DNA from: DATAES01 sp963721305
Lineage (GTDB): Bacteria > Actinomycetota > Acidimicrobiia > Acidimicrobiales > JACDCH01
NCBI GenBank assembly: GCA_963721305.1
Contig: CAVRIR010000004.1
Coordinates: 62,001-126,000, forward strand
Direction: 5' to 3'
Length of the DNA: 64,000 nt
Shown: positions 37,098 to 45,360 of the stretch, piece after piece
Position numbering within the stretch: position 1 is the first letter of the stretch
Layout of the letters: each line of letters starts with the position of its first letter
Position numbers and translations under genes: made by a program
Notes under the pieces: generated by a model
The model's input: only the letters and a program-made list of their open reading frames with translations
The model's database searches: none
What the model was told of the DNA's origin: nothing

Positions 37098-38143
37098 ACC
37101 TCTATCTCTGTCGCCTTCACGGCGACCCACACCGCGACTCCTTCCGTGAGGCCGATGTCACGCACCGCGGCCGCAGTCACCTCGGCGACCACCGGCGGGG
37201 TGGCATCGATGTCGACGCGATAGCGATCGCCGACCGGCTCGACGGTGTCGACCCGTCCCTGCCAAGTGTTGCGAGGTGAACCTTCGGGACGGGCGCGATG
37301 GATGGACACGGCCCGCGGATGGACCACGGCGAAGACGCGACCGGTCTGCTGCGGATCGGCGACGACGATCGTGCCGCCACCGTCGAGCGCGATGACGCCG
37401 CCGGGCTCCGCCGTTCCGGCGAACAGGTTCGTTCCGGTCAGCTCGGCCACCCATTGCGTGCGCGGCCGGCGGGTGATCTCCTCGGGCGTTCCCGTCTGCG
37501 CGACGCGGCCGCCGTCGAGGACGATGATGTGGTCGGCGAGCACCGCGGCATCGACCGGATCGTGCGTGATGACCAGGCGCACGCCGGTGAACGTCGTGAG
37601 GTGACGGCGGAGGTCGCGGCGCACGTCGTTGCGCGTGGTCGCGTCGAGCGCGGCAAGTGGTTCGTCCAACAAGAGCATCGCCGGGTCGGCGGCGAGCGCA
37701 CGAGCGAGCGCGACCCGTTGCGCCTGGCCACCGGACAGCTCACGAGGACGGGCGTACGCACGGCCGTCGAGTCCGACGCGTTCGAGCCAATCGTGCGCTC
37801 GGTTGCGAGCGTCGCGGCGCGACAAGCCACGAACACGCAGCCCGAAAGCGACGTTGTCGAGCGCCGACAGGTGCGGGAACAGGAGGTTGTCCTGGAACAT
37901 CACGCCGACCGGTCGTTGCTCGGGCGGCACGTAGATGCCGGCGCTCGGATCGTCGTACACGGTGCCGTCGAGCTCGATGCGCCCCTTGGTCAGCGCGCGC
38001 AGCCCGGCGAGCGTGCGCAGCAACGTCGTCTTGCCGGCACCGTTCGGCCCGACGACCGCCACCGTCTGCCCTGCGCTGATGGACAGGTCCGCGTCGAGCG
38101 TGAAACCGTCGAGCTCGACGGCGATCTGGGCGGACAGCGTCAC
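37085..38143 (-). CDS. modC: Molybdate ABC transporter ATP-binding protein
   Basis: 352 aa from GTG 38143, overlapping the modB stop (GTGA). Walker A is VVGPNGAGKTTLLRTLAG, the signature ELSGGQAQRVALARALAADP, Walker B AMLLLDEPLAALDATTRNDV, and the H-loop VRLVITHDPVDAAVLADHII. A C-terminal Mop/TOBE region (GDRYRVDIDATPPVVAEVTA, EGVAVWVAVKATEIEVYPA) binds oxyanion, which identifies a ModC-type rather than a general ATPase. The upstream extension of this frame to 38347 is a shadow of modB. It works with modB and modA in ATP-driven molybdate (or tungstate) import. Confidence 0.92.
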   Translation of the reverse strand: MTLSAQIAVELDGFTLDADLSISAGQTVAVVGPNGAGKTTLLRTLAGLRALTKGRIELDGTVYDDPSAGIYVPPEQRPVGVMFQDNLLFPHLSALDNVAFGLRVRGLSRRDARNRAHDWLERVGLDGRAYARPRELSGGQAQRVALARALAADPAMLLLDEPLAALDATTRNDVRRDLRRHLTTFTGVRLVITHDPVDAAVLADHIIVLDGGRVAQTGTPEEITRRPRTQWVAELTGTNLFAGTAEPGGVIALDGGGTIVVADPQQTGRVFAVVHPRAVSIHRARPEGSPRNTWQGRVDTVEPVGDRYRVDIDATPPVVAEVTAAAVRDIGLTEGVAVWVAVKATEIEVYPA

Positions 38144-38958
38144 CGCGCGGTGAGCCAGCGGTCGCGCAGCGCGATCAACACGACGAACGAGATGATGAGC
38201 AGGACCAGCGAGAGCACGATCGCGGAGTCGGGGTTCGCGCCTTCGAGCTTGATGTAGACGAACAACGGCAACGTCTGCGTCGTGCCTTGGAGGTTGCCGG
38301 CGAACGTGATCGTGGCGCCGAACTCGCCGAGTGCTCGCGCCCAACACAGAACGGTGCCGGCGACGAACGACGGTGCGACCAGTGGAAGCGTCACGCGGCG
38401 AAACGCCGTGAACCGCCCCGCGCCGAGGGTGCGAGCGGCTTCCTCGAGCCGTCGATCAGATGACCGGAACGCGGCCTCGAGCGTCAGCACGAGGAACGGC
38501 ATCGCCACGAAGGTCTCCGCCACGACCGCGCCCGCAGTCGTGAAGGGGAGGTTGACGCCGATCTTGTCGAGCTGCGAGCCGACGATCCCGCGCCGGCCGA
38601 AGGCCAGCAGCAGCGCCACCCCACCGACCACGGGCGGCAACACCATCGGCAACGTGGTGAGGGCGCGCACCACTCGCTTGCCGGGATACTCCACTCGCGC
38701 CTGCACCCACGCGAGCGGCACCCCCAACACGATCGCGATGCCGGTCGCGCTCAACGACGTCACCAGCGAGAGCCGCAACGCATCGCGGGCGGCGTCGGTG
38801 TCGAGGGCGTCCCACGCCGAGCGCCACGGCGCGCGCCACAGAAGTCCGAGCAGCGGGAGCGCGAACAGCGCCACCGCGATCGCCGCGATGACGATCGGCA
38901 CGAGCGGTGGCCGATCAGGGATGCCCTCGGATCTCGGTCGACGCCGGAGCAGGCTCAT
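38140..38958 (-). CDS. modB: Molybdate ABC transporter permease
   Basis: 272 aa. Six helices of the ModB/CysTW type. TTLPMVLPPVVGGVALLLAF is the cytoplasmic loop after helix 2, and EEAARTLGAGRFTAFRRVTL is the EAA coupling motif (EAA-x3-G) that contacts ModC. Followed by WARALGEFGATITFAGNLQG, characteristic of molybdate permeases. It lies 26 bp after the HTH-Mop gene and overlaps modC by 4 bp. Confidence 0.93.
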   Translation of the reverse strand: MSLLRRRPRSEGIPDRPPLVPIVIAAIAVALFALPLLGLLWRAPWRSAWDALDTDAARDALRLSLVTSLSATGIAIVLGVPLAWVQARVEYPGKRVVRALTTLPMVLPPVVGGVALLLAFGRRGIVGSQLDKIGVNLPFTTAGAVVAETFVAMPFLVLTLEAAFRSSDRRLEEAARTLGAGRFTAFRRVTLPLVAPSFVAGTVLCWARALGEFGATITFAGNLQGTTQTLPLFVYIKLEGANPDSAIVLSLVLLIISFVVLIALRDRWLTAR

Positions 38959-38984
38959 GAAGCGATCGCGCCGTTCGCCGCCGA

Positions 38985-39383
38985 CTACTCGGCGGGGATC
39001 TCGATGACGACGCTGGTGGCCTTGACCGCGGCCACGGCGAGCACACCGGGGGTGAGCCCGAGCTCGTCCGCCGCTTCTCGGGTCAGGAGCGACACGATGC
39101 GATGCGGGCCCGCCTGGATCTCGACCTGCGCGGCCACCTTGTCCTTCACCACCCGGGTCACGATGCCGGGAAAGCGGTTGCGAGCCGACTGCCCCACGAT
39201 GACGTCCGCGTCGCGGTCATGCGTCAGCTCCACGGCGAACGCCGCGAGCGCCTCGCCGTCGATGAGTCGACGGCCGCCTTGCGTGCGTGACGCGTCGAGT
39301 CTTCCGCCGTCCACCCACCGGCGGACCGTGTCAACACTCACACCCAGCAGCTCCGCGGCCTGCCCGATCCGGTACGACGGCAT
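38985..39383 (-). CDS. HTH (MerR/excisionase-like) and Mop-domain regulator of molybdate uptake
   Basis: 132 aa. An N-terminal helix-turn-helix of the MerR/excisionase kind (YRIGQAAELLGVSVDTVRRW, VDGGRLDASRTQGGRRLIDG) is joined to one Mop/TOBE molbindin domain (RNRFPGIVTRVVKDKVAAQV, GLTPGVLAVAAVKATSVVIE). It differs from enterobacterial ModE, which has a LysR-like winged helix and two Mop repeats. Located between modA and modB, it most likely senses molybdate and controls this operon or molybdoenzyme genes. Confidence 0.85.
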   Translation of the reverse strand: MPSYRIGQAAELLGVSVDTVRRWVDGGRLDASRTQGGRRLIDGEALAAFAVELTHDRDADVIVGQSARNRFPGIVTRVVKDKVAAQVEIQAGPHRIVSLLTREAADELGLTPGVLAVAAVKATSVVIEIPAE

Positions 39384-39444
39384 GCGCCGACCCTACGACG
39401 CTCGACCGCCGGGACGAGTCCAGTGCGTGGACACGAGAGGAAGT

Positions 39445-39486
39445 CGCAACGAGCCGGACCGGGGCGACAGAGCCCGACTCGTTGCG
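39445..39486 (-). terminator. Two-tier hairpin between modA and the regulator gene
   Basis: An outer perfect 9-bp stem (39445-39453 with 39478-39486) encloses a 4-bp inner stem (39462-39465 with 39472-39475). It begins 16 bases after the modA stop and is followed on the minus strand by a short pyrimidine run without a true U-tract. It could attenuate transcription so that modA exceeds modBC, as is common for binding proteins; this is inference. Confidence 0.5.
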
Positions 39487-39501
39487 GCGATGTGAATCAC
39501 G

Positions 39502-40305
39502 TCAACTCGCCGGCAGGAATCCGTGTTTCTGGAGCGCGTCCTGACCGCTTCCGTGCACGACGGCGTCGACGAAGGCCTGCGCCGCCGCCTGGTTCTGCGT
39601 CGCCTTCACGACCGCGATGGGATACACGGCGACGATGTTCTGATCGTCGGGGATCACCACGCCTTCGCCCTTGGACCCTGCCGCGGTGACGTCGGTCGTG
39701 TACACGATGGTCGCGTCGGCCTCGCCGCTCGTCACCTTCGCGACCGCGGACTTGACGTCAGCTTCTTTCGAGACGGGATTGGTGGTGACGCCTGCCTTCG
39801 AGAGCGCCTGCGCGGCGTACTTCCCTGCGGGCGCGGCCGTGGGGTCGGGGGTGACGTACACGACGTCCGATCGTCCGAGATCGGACAACCCCTTGATCTG
39901 CTTCGGGTTGCCAGGCTGCACGAGGATCTCGAGCTTGTTGTTCGCGAACGTGACCGGCGTGTCGACGAGGTTCGCGTCGGTCAACTGCTTCATCGTGTCG
40001 GTGTCGGCGGTGGCGATGACATCGACCGGCGCGCCTTGCTTGATCTGCGTGACGAGCGTTCCCGACCCGCCGAAGTTGTAGGTGACCGTGAGCCCGGGCT
40101 GTTCGGACTTCAGCGTCGTCTGCAGGTCGTTGAACGCCTCTGTCAACGACGCCGCCGCGGAGACCTTGATCGAGCCCGAGACCTGCGGCGCCGAGGAAGA
40201 CGCCGAACTGGCCGCGGTCGACGTCTTGCTGTCGGAGCTGCAGGCGGCCGCAACGAGGAGAAGCACGCACAGGAGCAGGGCGCGGAAGCGGGTACGAGCG
40301 AGCAT
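39502..40305 (-). CDS. modA: Molybdate-binding lipoprotein
   Basis: 267 aa from ATG 40305 (MLARTRFRALLLCVLLLVAA), giving a clean lipoprotein signal with lipobox LVAAAC. The mature domain is ModA-like: SIKVSAAASLTEAFNDLQTT, TYNFGGSGTLVTQIKQGAPV, VDVIATADTDTMKQLTDANL, NKLEILVQPGNPKQIKGLSD, SGEADATIVYTTDVTAAGSK. The Ser residues of the first two segments bind the oxyanion in known ModA proteins. First gene of the operon; the divergent start at 40407 leaves a 101-bp promoter region. Confidence 0.93.
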   Translation of the reverse strand: MLARTRFRALLLCVLLLVAAACSSDSKTSTAASSASSSAPQVSGSIKVSAAASLTEAFNDLQTTLKSEQPGLTVTYNFGGSGTLVTQIKQGAPVDVIATADTDTMKQLTDANLVDTPVTFANNKLEILVQPGNPKQIKGLSDLGRSDVVYVTPDPTAAPAGKYAAQALSKAGVTTNPVSKEADVKSAVAKVTSGEADATIVYTTDVTAAGSKGEGVVIPDDQNIVAVYPIAVVKATQNQAAAQAFVDAVVHGSGQDALQKHGFLPAS

Positions 40306-40406
40306 GGCCGCAGACGATAGCGGCATCTACGGCTCAGACCGCATCTCTGCCTTGCAACTGCGAGCTAGATGGACCGGCACACGGCCCGACTTATCGTTGC
40401 CGTCCT

Positions 40407-41153
40407 ATGACTTACGTGCTCGTGCACGGCGGTGGATCCACCGCCCGGTTCTGGGATCGGTCGGTGCCGCTGCTCGACGGCGACGTCCTCGCGGTGGATC
40501 TTCCGGGACGGCGCGCCAATCCCGCCGATCTCGCGACGTTGACCGTCGATCAGGAGGTCGCTTCGGTCGTCGGCGACATCCAGGCGGCCGCGCTCGCCGA
40601 CCCGATCGTGCTCGTCGTGCACTCGTCCGGCGGTTTGGTCGTGCCCGGCGTGGTTGCCGCGTTCGGCGACCGCGTCGCGCACGTCATCCTCAACGCGGCG
40701 TCGGTCCCCCCCGAAGGCGGATGCGGGCTCGACTGCATGCAACCCCGTCATCGCGAGGGCTTGGAGGCGGCGGTCGCGGACGCGCAACGCAACGGCACCG
40801 TGATCACGACCCCCGGGCCGCCCGCGGATCCCGAGGCGTTCCGCAAGACGTACGGCGGCGATCCATTGGACGACGAGACGCTCGCGTTCGTGCTCGACCC
40901 CGAGCGGGTGGTCGTGGACACGATCCACCACTACTTCCAGCCCGTGCACTGGTCACGTGCCGGCGCGGTGCCGGTCACGTACATCGTGAACGAACGCGAC
41001 CGGCCGGTGCCCGCCCCATTGCAGGACGAGATGGTGGCGCGGCTGCCGAACACACCGTCGGTGATCCGGTTGGACGGCGGCCACATCCCTGCGGTCACCG
41101 CGCCGAAGGAGTTCGCGACACTCGTTCAGGAGATCGCGTCAGGTCACGACTGA
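40407..41153 (+). CDS. Alpha/beta-hydrolase family protein
   Basis: 248 aa, ATG 40407. YVLVHGGGSTARFWDRSVPL has the oxyanion HGGG, IVLVVHSSGGLVVPGVVAAF the nucleophile Ser (V-H-S-S-G), VTYIVNERDRPVPAPLQDEM the acid, and LDGGHIPAVTAPKEFATLVQ the catalytic His. The triad is complete. The substrate is unknown; the form resembles the EstC/pyrethroid hydrolase group rather than lipases. It overlaps the converging phosphotransferase gene by 10 bp. Confidence 0.85.
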   Translation: MTYVLVHGGGSTARFWDRSVPLLDGDVLAVDLPGRRANPADLATLTVDQEVASVVGDIQAAALADPIVLVVHSSGGLVVPGVVAAFGDRVAHVILNAASVPPEGGCGLDCMQPRHREGLEAAVADAQRNGTVITTPGPPADPEAFRKTYGGDPLDDETLAFVLDPERVVVDTIHHYFQPVHWSRAGAVPVTYIVNERDRPVPAPLQDEMVARLPNTPSVIRLDGGHIPAVTAPKEFATLVQEIASGHD

Positions 41154-42067
41154 TCGGCGCCAGCAGGCTGCGACAACACGGCGGCAAGCGTCCGTTCACC
41201 GATCCGTGCGATCGCGGGATGATCGCTCGAGTTCGCGATGTATGCGAGCGACAGCGCGAGCGCCCATCCCTCGGCGCGCCGCCACGTGTTGTCGTCCACG
41301 TCACCGGCTGCGGCGCGGAACGCGGATCGCGCTTGCGAAGGGAAGACGATCCACGCCATCGACAAGTCGGTCGCGGGGTCGCCGGCGTTGAGATCACCGA
41401 AGTCGATCACCGCGGAGATGCGTCCCCGCTCGACCAGGATGTTGAGCGGATGGAGATCGCCGTGCACCCAGACCGGCGGCCCGGCCCACGGCGGTGTCGC
41501 AACCAACTCGTCCCATCGCGCCCGCACGGCACGTTCGTCGACGAGATCGGTGATTGCGTCGATCCGCTCGAGCGTCACCGTGGCCCGATCGGCCAGCGGG
41601 ACGCCGCGGACCGGATTGCTCGGCGCATCCGCGGGCGCGGGCTGATGGAGCGCGGCGACGAACCGGCCCATGGTCGTCGCGGCCTCGGCGAGGTCGTCGA
41701 CCTCCGCTCGCTCGAAGACCTCGCCCGGTAGCCACGGGCACACGGTCCACGGCCACGGGTACCCCTCGCTCGGATGGCCGGCGCGGAGCGGTGCCGGTAT
41801 CCGCAGCGGGAGCACGGGCGCGAGCTCGGGTAACCAGCGCAGCTCGTGTTCGAGCAGCTCGACGGCCAGCTCGCGCCGCGGCAACCGCACGACGAGATCG
41901 CGGCCGACACGGAAGATGGCGTTGTCCCAGCCCTCCGCCAGCGCCGCAATCGGCAGCTCGGCCAGATCAGGCATCTGTTCGCGGAGCAACGAGCGCACGA
42001 CAGCCACGTCGATGTCGACCTCAGCTCGTGGCATCGGACCACTCGGCATCTCCGCGGTACCCACCAT
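41144..42067 (-). CDS. Aminoglycoside phosphotransferase-family (APH-fold) kinase
   Basis: 307 aa at most; ATG 42067, 42049 and 42034 are all possible starts. The fold shows ALAEGWDNAIFRVGRDLVVR (ATP-binding N-lobe), VWVHGDLHPLNILVERGRIS (catalytic HGDLHxxN) and AVIDFGDLNAGDPATDLSMA (metal DFG-like). Members phosphorylate antibiotics, homoserine, sugars or macrolides. Chromosomal actinobacterial copies usually have metabolic or unknown substrates, so resistance should not be assumed. Confidence 0.88.
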   Translation of the reverse strand: MVGTAEMPSGPMPRAEVDIDVAVVRSLLREQMPDLAELPIAALAEGWDNAIFRVGRDLVVRLPRRELAVELLEHELRWLPELAPVLPLRIPAPLRAGHPSEGYPWPWTVCPWLPGEVFERAEVDDLAEAATTMGRFVAALHQPAPADAPSNPVRGVPLADRATVTLERIDAITDLVDERAVRARWDELVATPPWAGPPVWVHGDLHPLNILVERGRISAVIDFGDLNAGDPATDLSMAWIVFPSQARSAFRAAAGDVDDNTWRRAEGWALALSLAYIANSSDHPAIARIGERTLAAVLSQPAGADQS

Positions 42068-42100
42068 TCCTGTCGGCTCGGACAGTCCTACGCTGCGGCG

Positions 42101-42895
42101 GTGCCCATCGTCGCCGTCAACGGCATCGAGATCTACTACGAGCGAGACGGTGACGGGCTGCCATTGCTGTTCCTCAACGGGTCAGGCTCGACGCTCGAAA
42201 CGAGCAAGATCGTGATCGACCAGTTCCGCGCTCGGTTCGACGTGGTCGCGCACGACCAGCGCGGGCTCGGGCGCACCTCGATCCCGGACGGGCCGTATTC
42301 GATGGCCGACTACGCGGCCGACGCACTCGGTTTGCTCGACGCGGTCGGATGGGACCGATGCCGCGTGGTCGGGGTGTCCTTCGGTGGGATGGTCGCGCAG
42401 GAGCTCGCCGTGACCGCACCCGAACGCGTCGAACGCCTGGCGCTCGTCTGCACGTCGCCGGGCGGCGCCGGCGGCGCGTCGTATCCGTTGCACGAGCTGG
42501 CGGACGAGGATCCGGAGACCCGTGCCGCGATCGGCACGCGGCTGCTCGACACGCGCTTCGACGACGAGTGGCTCGCGTCGCACCCGAGCGATCGCGGCCT
42601 TGCCGACATGATGAGCGAACGACGGTCCGCGAATCCGAGTGACGACGTCATGCGCGGCCAGCTCGCGCAACTCGACGCGCGCAGCCGCCACGACGTGTTC
42701 GACCGTTTGCCGAAGATCGACTGCCCGACCCTCGTCGCGTCAGGCCGCTTCGACGGCATCGCCCCGCTTGCGAACGGCGAGGCGATCGCATCGATGATCC
42801 CTGACGCCGAGCTCCGCGTGTACGAGGGCGGTCACGCGTTCTTCGCGCAGGATCGGCGAGCGTTTCCCGAGATCCTCGACTTCCTCGCGGGCTGA
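42101..42895 (+). CDS. Alpha/beta-hydrolase family protein
   Basis: 264 aa from GTG 42101 (MPIVAVNGIEIYYERDGDGL); the frame upstream is a shadow of the phosphotransferase gene. LLFLNGSGSTLETSKIVIDQ replaces the usual HG oxyanion with NGSG. The nucleophile is in CRVVGVSFGGMVAQELAVTA, the acid in LVASGRFDGIAPLANGEAIA, and the His in VYEGGHAFFAQDRRAFPEIL. The pattern is that of 3-oxoadipate enol-lactonase-like hydrolases. Its stop abuts the converging FMN reductase gene. Confidence 0.87.
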   Translation: MPIVAVNGIEIYYERDGDGLPLLFLNGSGSTLETSKIVIDQFRARFDVVAHDQRGLGRTSIPDGPYSMADYAADALGLLDAVGWDRCRVVGVSFGGMVAQELAVTAPERVERLALVCTSPGGAGGASYPLHELADEDPETRAAIGTRLLDTRFDDEWLASHPSDRGLADMMSERRSANPSDDVMRGQLAQLDARSRHDVFDRLPKIDCPTLVASGRFDGIAPLANGEAIASMIPDAELRVYEGGHAFFAQDRRAFPEILDFLAG

Positions 42896-43549
42896 CTACG
42901 AGGACGAGCCGCTGCTGGCGAGCTGGGAGATGGCGGCACGCAGCCGAAACGTGCCCGGCTGCAGTTCGCCCTCCGTCCGCGCGCGGTGCAGCGCGCCACC
43001 CCACCATGCGAGATCGTCGAGCATGATCCGCACCGCCGCGTCGGTGAGCGGATCACGAGGCTCGCTGCCGTCGAACGCCGACTGCACGTACGGGAGGAGC
43101 ACCGTGTTGCGCAACGGCACCCCATCGGTCTCGATCATGATGTGCGCGAGATGCTCGACCGCGCGCACGCCGGCGGCCACGCCGCCGCTGTACGCGACGA
43201 ACGCCGAGGGCTTGTTGCGGAACCCGTAGCTGACGAACACGTTGTCGATCGCGTTCTTCAACACGCCGGGAACGCTGTGGTTGTACTCGGGCGTGAGAAA
43301 GACGAACGCGTCGCCGCTCTTGATCTTGCGATTCCACTCGCGTACGACCGGGTCGGAGTAGGTCGGATCCGACCGATCACCGATCGTGTGGACCGTCTCG
43401 GCGAACATCGGCAAGGGCCAGTCGCGCAGGTCGAGCACTTCGAGGTCGAACGCGTCGTGGTTGGCGGCGCGATCGATGAGCCACGGTGCGACGAGGTCGG
43501 AGGCCCGTCCTTCTCGCGTGCTGCCGATGATGAGTTTCAGTGCGAGCAT
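42896..43549 (-). CDS. NADPH-dependent FMN reductase-family flavoprotein
   Basis: 217 aa from ATG 43549, preceded by AAGGA. LKLIIGSTREGRASDLVAPW is the FMN phosphate loop (GSTR-x-G-R) and SGDAFVFLTPEYNHSVPGVL the flavin-contacting TPEYNxxxPG motif; FVAYSGGVAAGVRAVEHLAH completes the flavodoxin fold. It would reduce quinones, azo compounds or flavin with NAD(P)H. It lies 20 bp after the mycothiol-type gene in the same direction. Confidence 0.9.
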   Translation of the reverse strand: MLALKLIIGSTREGRASDLVAPWLIDRAANHDAFDLEVLDLRDWPLPMFAETVHTIGDRSDPTYSDPVVREWNRKIKSGDAFVFLTPEYNHSVPGVLKNAIDNVFVSYGFRNKPSAFVAYSGGVAAGVRAVEHLAHIMIETDGVPLRNTVLLPYVQSAFDGSEPRDPLTDAAVRIMLDDLAWWGGALHRARTEGELQPGTFRLRAAISQLASSGSSS

Positions 43550-43569
43550 TCGATTTCCTTGTCGATGGC

Positions 43570-44337
43570 TCACGGGCCGGGGAAGACGGCCCGTAGCTGG
43601 TCGAGCGTTGCGAGGGTTGCGCCATCGTCGCGGACCGCCGGCGTGTGCCGCGGGTCCAGCCGGCCATAGACCAGACGGATCAACGCCTCGGCCGGCAGGG
43701 TCAGGTCCGGTTGCCCGGTCGTGTCACTTGCGCGGAACGTCGCTTTCTCCGGTGTCAGGCCGACGATGAGGTCGCGCTCGGGATCGAACGTGCGAACGCG
43801 GATCTCGCGCGCCGAACCGTCCGGCCGAGCGGTGAAGCCGGCGATCAACTCGAGGTTGTCGACCACGAGCGGAACCGCGTCGGGCAGCAATGTCGCACTG
43901 GCGTCGAACACAACCGCGACATCCCAGCTGTGCAGCGTGTGCTCGTTGAGACGCAGCGCCACGAACTGCGTCACGTCGAGCGTGAGCGGTCCGAGTGCGA
44001 GCGCGAAGTCGGCTCGCTCTTGCTTCGTCATCGCCGCGAGCCGCTCGACGAGGGCTCGGTCCGCATCGAGTCCGTCCGCCGCTTTCGCTGCGGGAGTCTT
44101 CGCGTTCCAGACGTCCCACACCGTCGGCGCATAGTCGTCAGGGGTCGGCCGGCCGGCGAGCACATCGTCGAGCCGGCGAAGCGAGATCACAGCGCCGGAA
44201 CCGAGGTGAGAGAGCACGTCGGCGACCGACCACTCACTCGGATACGCCGCCTTCTCGAGATCAGCCGCACCGAGCGGTGCGACCAGCTCTCGCAACCGCG
44301 CCGACGACGTCTGCAGCGCTTGAAGATGTGCTTCCAT
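43570..44337 (-). CDS. Maleylpyruvate isomerase-family mycothiol-dependent enzyme (DinB fold)
   Basis: 255 aa. SEWSVADVLSHLGSGAVISL supplies the first metal His; LRLNEHTLHSWDVAVVFDAS supplies the EHTLHSWD signature of mycothiol-dependent isomerases and transferases. The C-terminal ~90 residues form the MDMPI C-domain (GLTPEKATFRASDTTGQPDL). The enzymes use mycothiol, the actinobacterial thiol, which supports the phylum assignment. The substrate is unknown; pairing with an FMN reductase suggests detoxification. Confidence 0.85.
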   Translation of the reverse strand: MEAHLQALQTSSARLRELVAPLGAADLEKAAYPSEWSVADVLSHLGSGAVISLRRLDDVLAGRPTPDDYAPTVWDVWNAKTPAAKAADGLDADRALVERLAAMTKQERADFALALGPLTLDVTQFVALRLNEHTLHSWDVAVVFDASATLLPDAVPLVVDNLELIAGFTARPDGSAREIRVRTFDPERDLIVGLTPEKATFRASDTTGQPDLTLPAEALIRLVYGRLDPRHTPAVRDDGATLATLDQLRAVFPGP

Positions 44338-44374
44338 CCGGTCACGCTACGCGCACATCTCCGAATTCCGGGGA

Positions 44375-44400
44375 GAAACGGGCGCTGGAGCGCCCGTTTC
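44375..44400. promoter_or_regulatory. 11-bp perfect inverted repeat between divergent genes
   Basis: GAAACGGGCGC at 44375-44385 pairs with 44390-44400 over a TGGA loop, midway between the starts at 44337 (minus) and 44455 (plus). No U-run follows on either strand, so an operator or a 5'-leader hairpin of the ABC exporter is likelier than a terminator. Confidence 0.5.
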
Positions 44401-44454
44401 CATCCAACATTCACGAGGGGGTTGGGAGGCAGGGGTGCGGTTAGCGTTTGCGCG

Positions 44455-45360
44455 GTGGACCCGGTCATCGCGACGGAGGGGCTGACCAAGCGGTACGGCC
44501 ACACGACCGTGCTCGACTCGCTCGATCTCGTCATCAACGAAGGCGAGGTCTTCGGCTACCTCGGCCCGAACGGCGCGGGGAAGTCGACGACGTTGTCGCT
44601 GCTCCTCGGGTTCATCCGCCCGACGGCCGGAACCGCGCGCCTCTTCGGGCTCGACGCGTGGGCGGATGCACCGGCGGTCCATCGCCGCCTCGCCTATGTG
44701 CCGAGCGAGGCGAACCTGTGGCCGTCGCTGACCGGCGCGGAGACGCTTCGCTTCCTGGGCAACGTCCACGGCTCCGTCGACACCGCCTATCGCGACGAGC
44801 TGGTCGATCGTTTCGAGCTCGTGCTCGACAAGAAGGTGCGCGCGTACAGCCACGGCAACCGGCAGAAGGTGCTGCTCATCGCCGCGCTGGCGAGCCGTCC
44901 GGACCTCCTGCTGTTCGACGAACCGACGACCGGGCTCGATCCGTTGATGGAGCAGGTGTTCCGAGGGTGCGTGCACGAGGCCCACGACCGCGGGCAGACC
45001 GTGCTGCTGTCCTCGCACATCCTCAGCGAGGTCGAAGCCGTGTGCGACCGGGTCGCGATGTTGCGCACGGGCCGCATCATCGAGACGGGCCACCTCGATG
45101 TCCTACGTGGTCTCGCCGCGCTGCACGTCACCGCGGAGCTCACCGGTTCTCCGCCCGACATATCGACCATCGAGGGTGTGACAAACGTGGTCGTGCACGG
45201 CAACCGCATCGAGTGTGATGTATCGGGCCCGATGGAACCGCTACTTCGATGCCTCGTCGACGTCGGCGTCGAACACATGACAACGCGTGAGCCGTCACTC
45301 GAGGAGCTCTTCGTCGCGCACTACGGCGAGACCGCTCCCGTCGCGACCGCCACAGCATGA
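44455..45360 (+). CDS. ABC-2 type exporter, ATP-binding protein
   Basis: 301 aa from GTG 44455; the upstream open frame is a shadow. Walker A is FGYLGPNGAGKSTTLSLLLG, the signature AYSHGNRQKVLLIAALASRP (the YSxGNRQK form of DrrA/ABC-2 export ATPases), Walker B DLLLFDEPTTGLDPLMEQVF, and the H-loop VLLSSHILSEVEAVCDRVAM. The C-terminal ~80 residues match the regulatory domain of this class. It is coupled to the permease by an ATGA overlap. The cargo is unknown; drugs, lipids or peptides are typical. Confidence 0.92.
   Translation: MDPVIATEGLTKRYGHTTVLDSLDLVINEGEVFGYLGPNGAGKSTTLSLLLGFIRPTAGTARLFGLDAWADAPAVHRRLAYVPSEANLWPSLTGAETLRFLGNVHGSVDTAYRDELVDRFELVLDKKVRAYSHGNRQKVLLIAALASRPDLLLFDEPTTGLDPLMEQVFRGCVHEAHDRGQTVLLSSHILSEVEAVCDRVAMLRTGRIIETGHLDVLRGLAALHVTAELTGSPPDISTIEGVTNVVVHGNRIECDVSGPMEPLLRCLVDVGVEHMTTREPSLEELFVAHYGETAPVATATA

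Noticed and set aside
41144..42067. Aminoglycoside resistance gene
   Set aside because: Only the general APH fold is visible; chromosomal relatives mostly have metabolic or unknown substrates.
44375..44400. Rho-independent terminator
   Set aside because: No U-run on either strand, and it lies between two gene starts rather than after a stop.
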